Below are positions 63,885-64,000 of a stretch of 64,000 bases of DNA, piece after piece; position 1 is the first letter of the stretch; every line of letters begins with the position of its first letter. A program made the position numbers and the translations under genes. The notes beneath the pieces were generated by a model. The model worked only from the letters and a program-made list of their open reading frames with translations, was not told where the DNA came from and searched no databases. Location: positions 957,880-1,021,879 of the forward strand of contig VUYV01000063.1 in NCBI GenBank assembly GCA_008711295.1. The letters are read 5' to 3'. The stretch is from Anarhynchus alexandrinus (taxonomy: Eukaryota > Chordata > Aves > Charadriiformes > Charadriidae).

Positions 63885-64000
63885 GTAATTAAAAACAGCA
63901 AAGTCCTTTCTTCATGCGCATGGTGGTAGGCGTAGTGCTGTCTTTGCCACCTTTGAGGATGTTGCCTGTAGGCCCACCATAGCAAGAGCCAAGTCATCGC

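Larger units (their letters stand above)
49151..64000 (+). other. Probable long first intron of an unidentified + strand gene
   Basis: The + strand is persistently T- and G-rich. Sample counts per 60 bases: A15 C7 G21 T17 at 60781, A14 C6 G18 T22 at 62881, and A1 C2 G24 T33 at 58141. Excess of G over C and T over A on the sense strand is a known mark of transcribed vertebrate introns. No CR1 copy lies in this 15 kb. No frame resembles a protein. T-runs (for example 54010-54023 and 58181-58206) and G/T-rich tracts are frequent. The gene continues beyond the window, and its identity cannot be given. Some of the four possible exons listed here may be real. Confidence 0.6.

Overview
The window reads as nuclear DNA of a bird. 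Six clear copies and one short scrap of the CR1 retroposon (an avian/reptilian LINE) carry the diagnostic 3' terminal ATTCTATGAT-type repeat and 5' truncation. Repeat density is low, overall composition is AT-rich, and the CpG is concentrated in a few sharp islands. No bacterial-type operons, phage genes, CRISPR arrays, rRNA or tRNA genes were found. The species cannot be named from the sequence. Two single N bases (about 5936 and 48629) mark assembly ambiguities.

Layout. Bases 1 to about 48,180 look like a gene-poor stretch with no convincing coding exon. It holds the CR1 copies (5.5, 13.6, 19.0-19.7, 20.8-21.2, 22.9, 26.5-27.2 and 47.4 kb) and one much older MIR/L2-like relic at 42.5 kb. 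It also has three isolated CpG-rich islets (18.1, 25.0 and 39.0 kb) and several short tandem or inverted repeats. The islet at 39 kb carries a perfect CRE and an RFX X-box-like site.

At 48.2-49.15 kb lies a strong CpG island with core-promoter features: repeated GC boxes, a sense-oriented YY1-type AAAATGGCGGC element holding a four-codon upstream ORF, and a G-quadruplex motif. From there to the right-hand end (about 15 kb) the + strand is persistently rich in T and G. That is the strand asymmetry expected inside a transcribed intron. My reading is that a + strand gene starts near 48.6 kb, that its first exon or exons are largely or wholly non-coding, and that a very long first intron runs off the window. 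The gene cannot be identified because no recognisable protein domain is present. Four possible small exons (50.4, 58.6, 61.1 and 63.8 kb) have good splice-site sequences but are unproven.

I did not find a novel multi-gene system. The long open frames belong to CR1 (about 19 kb), to GC-rich island sequence (about 48-49 kb), or fall within chance expectation.
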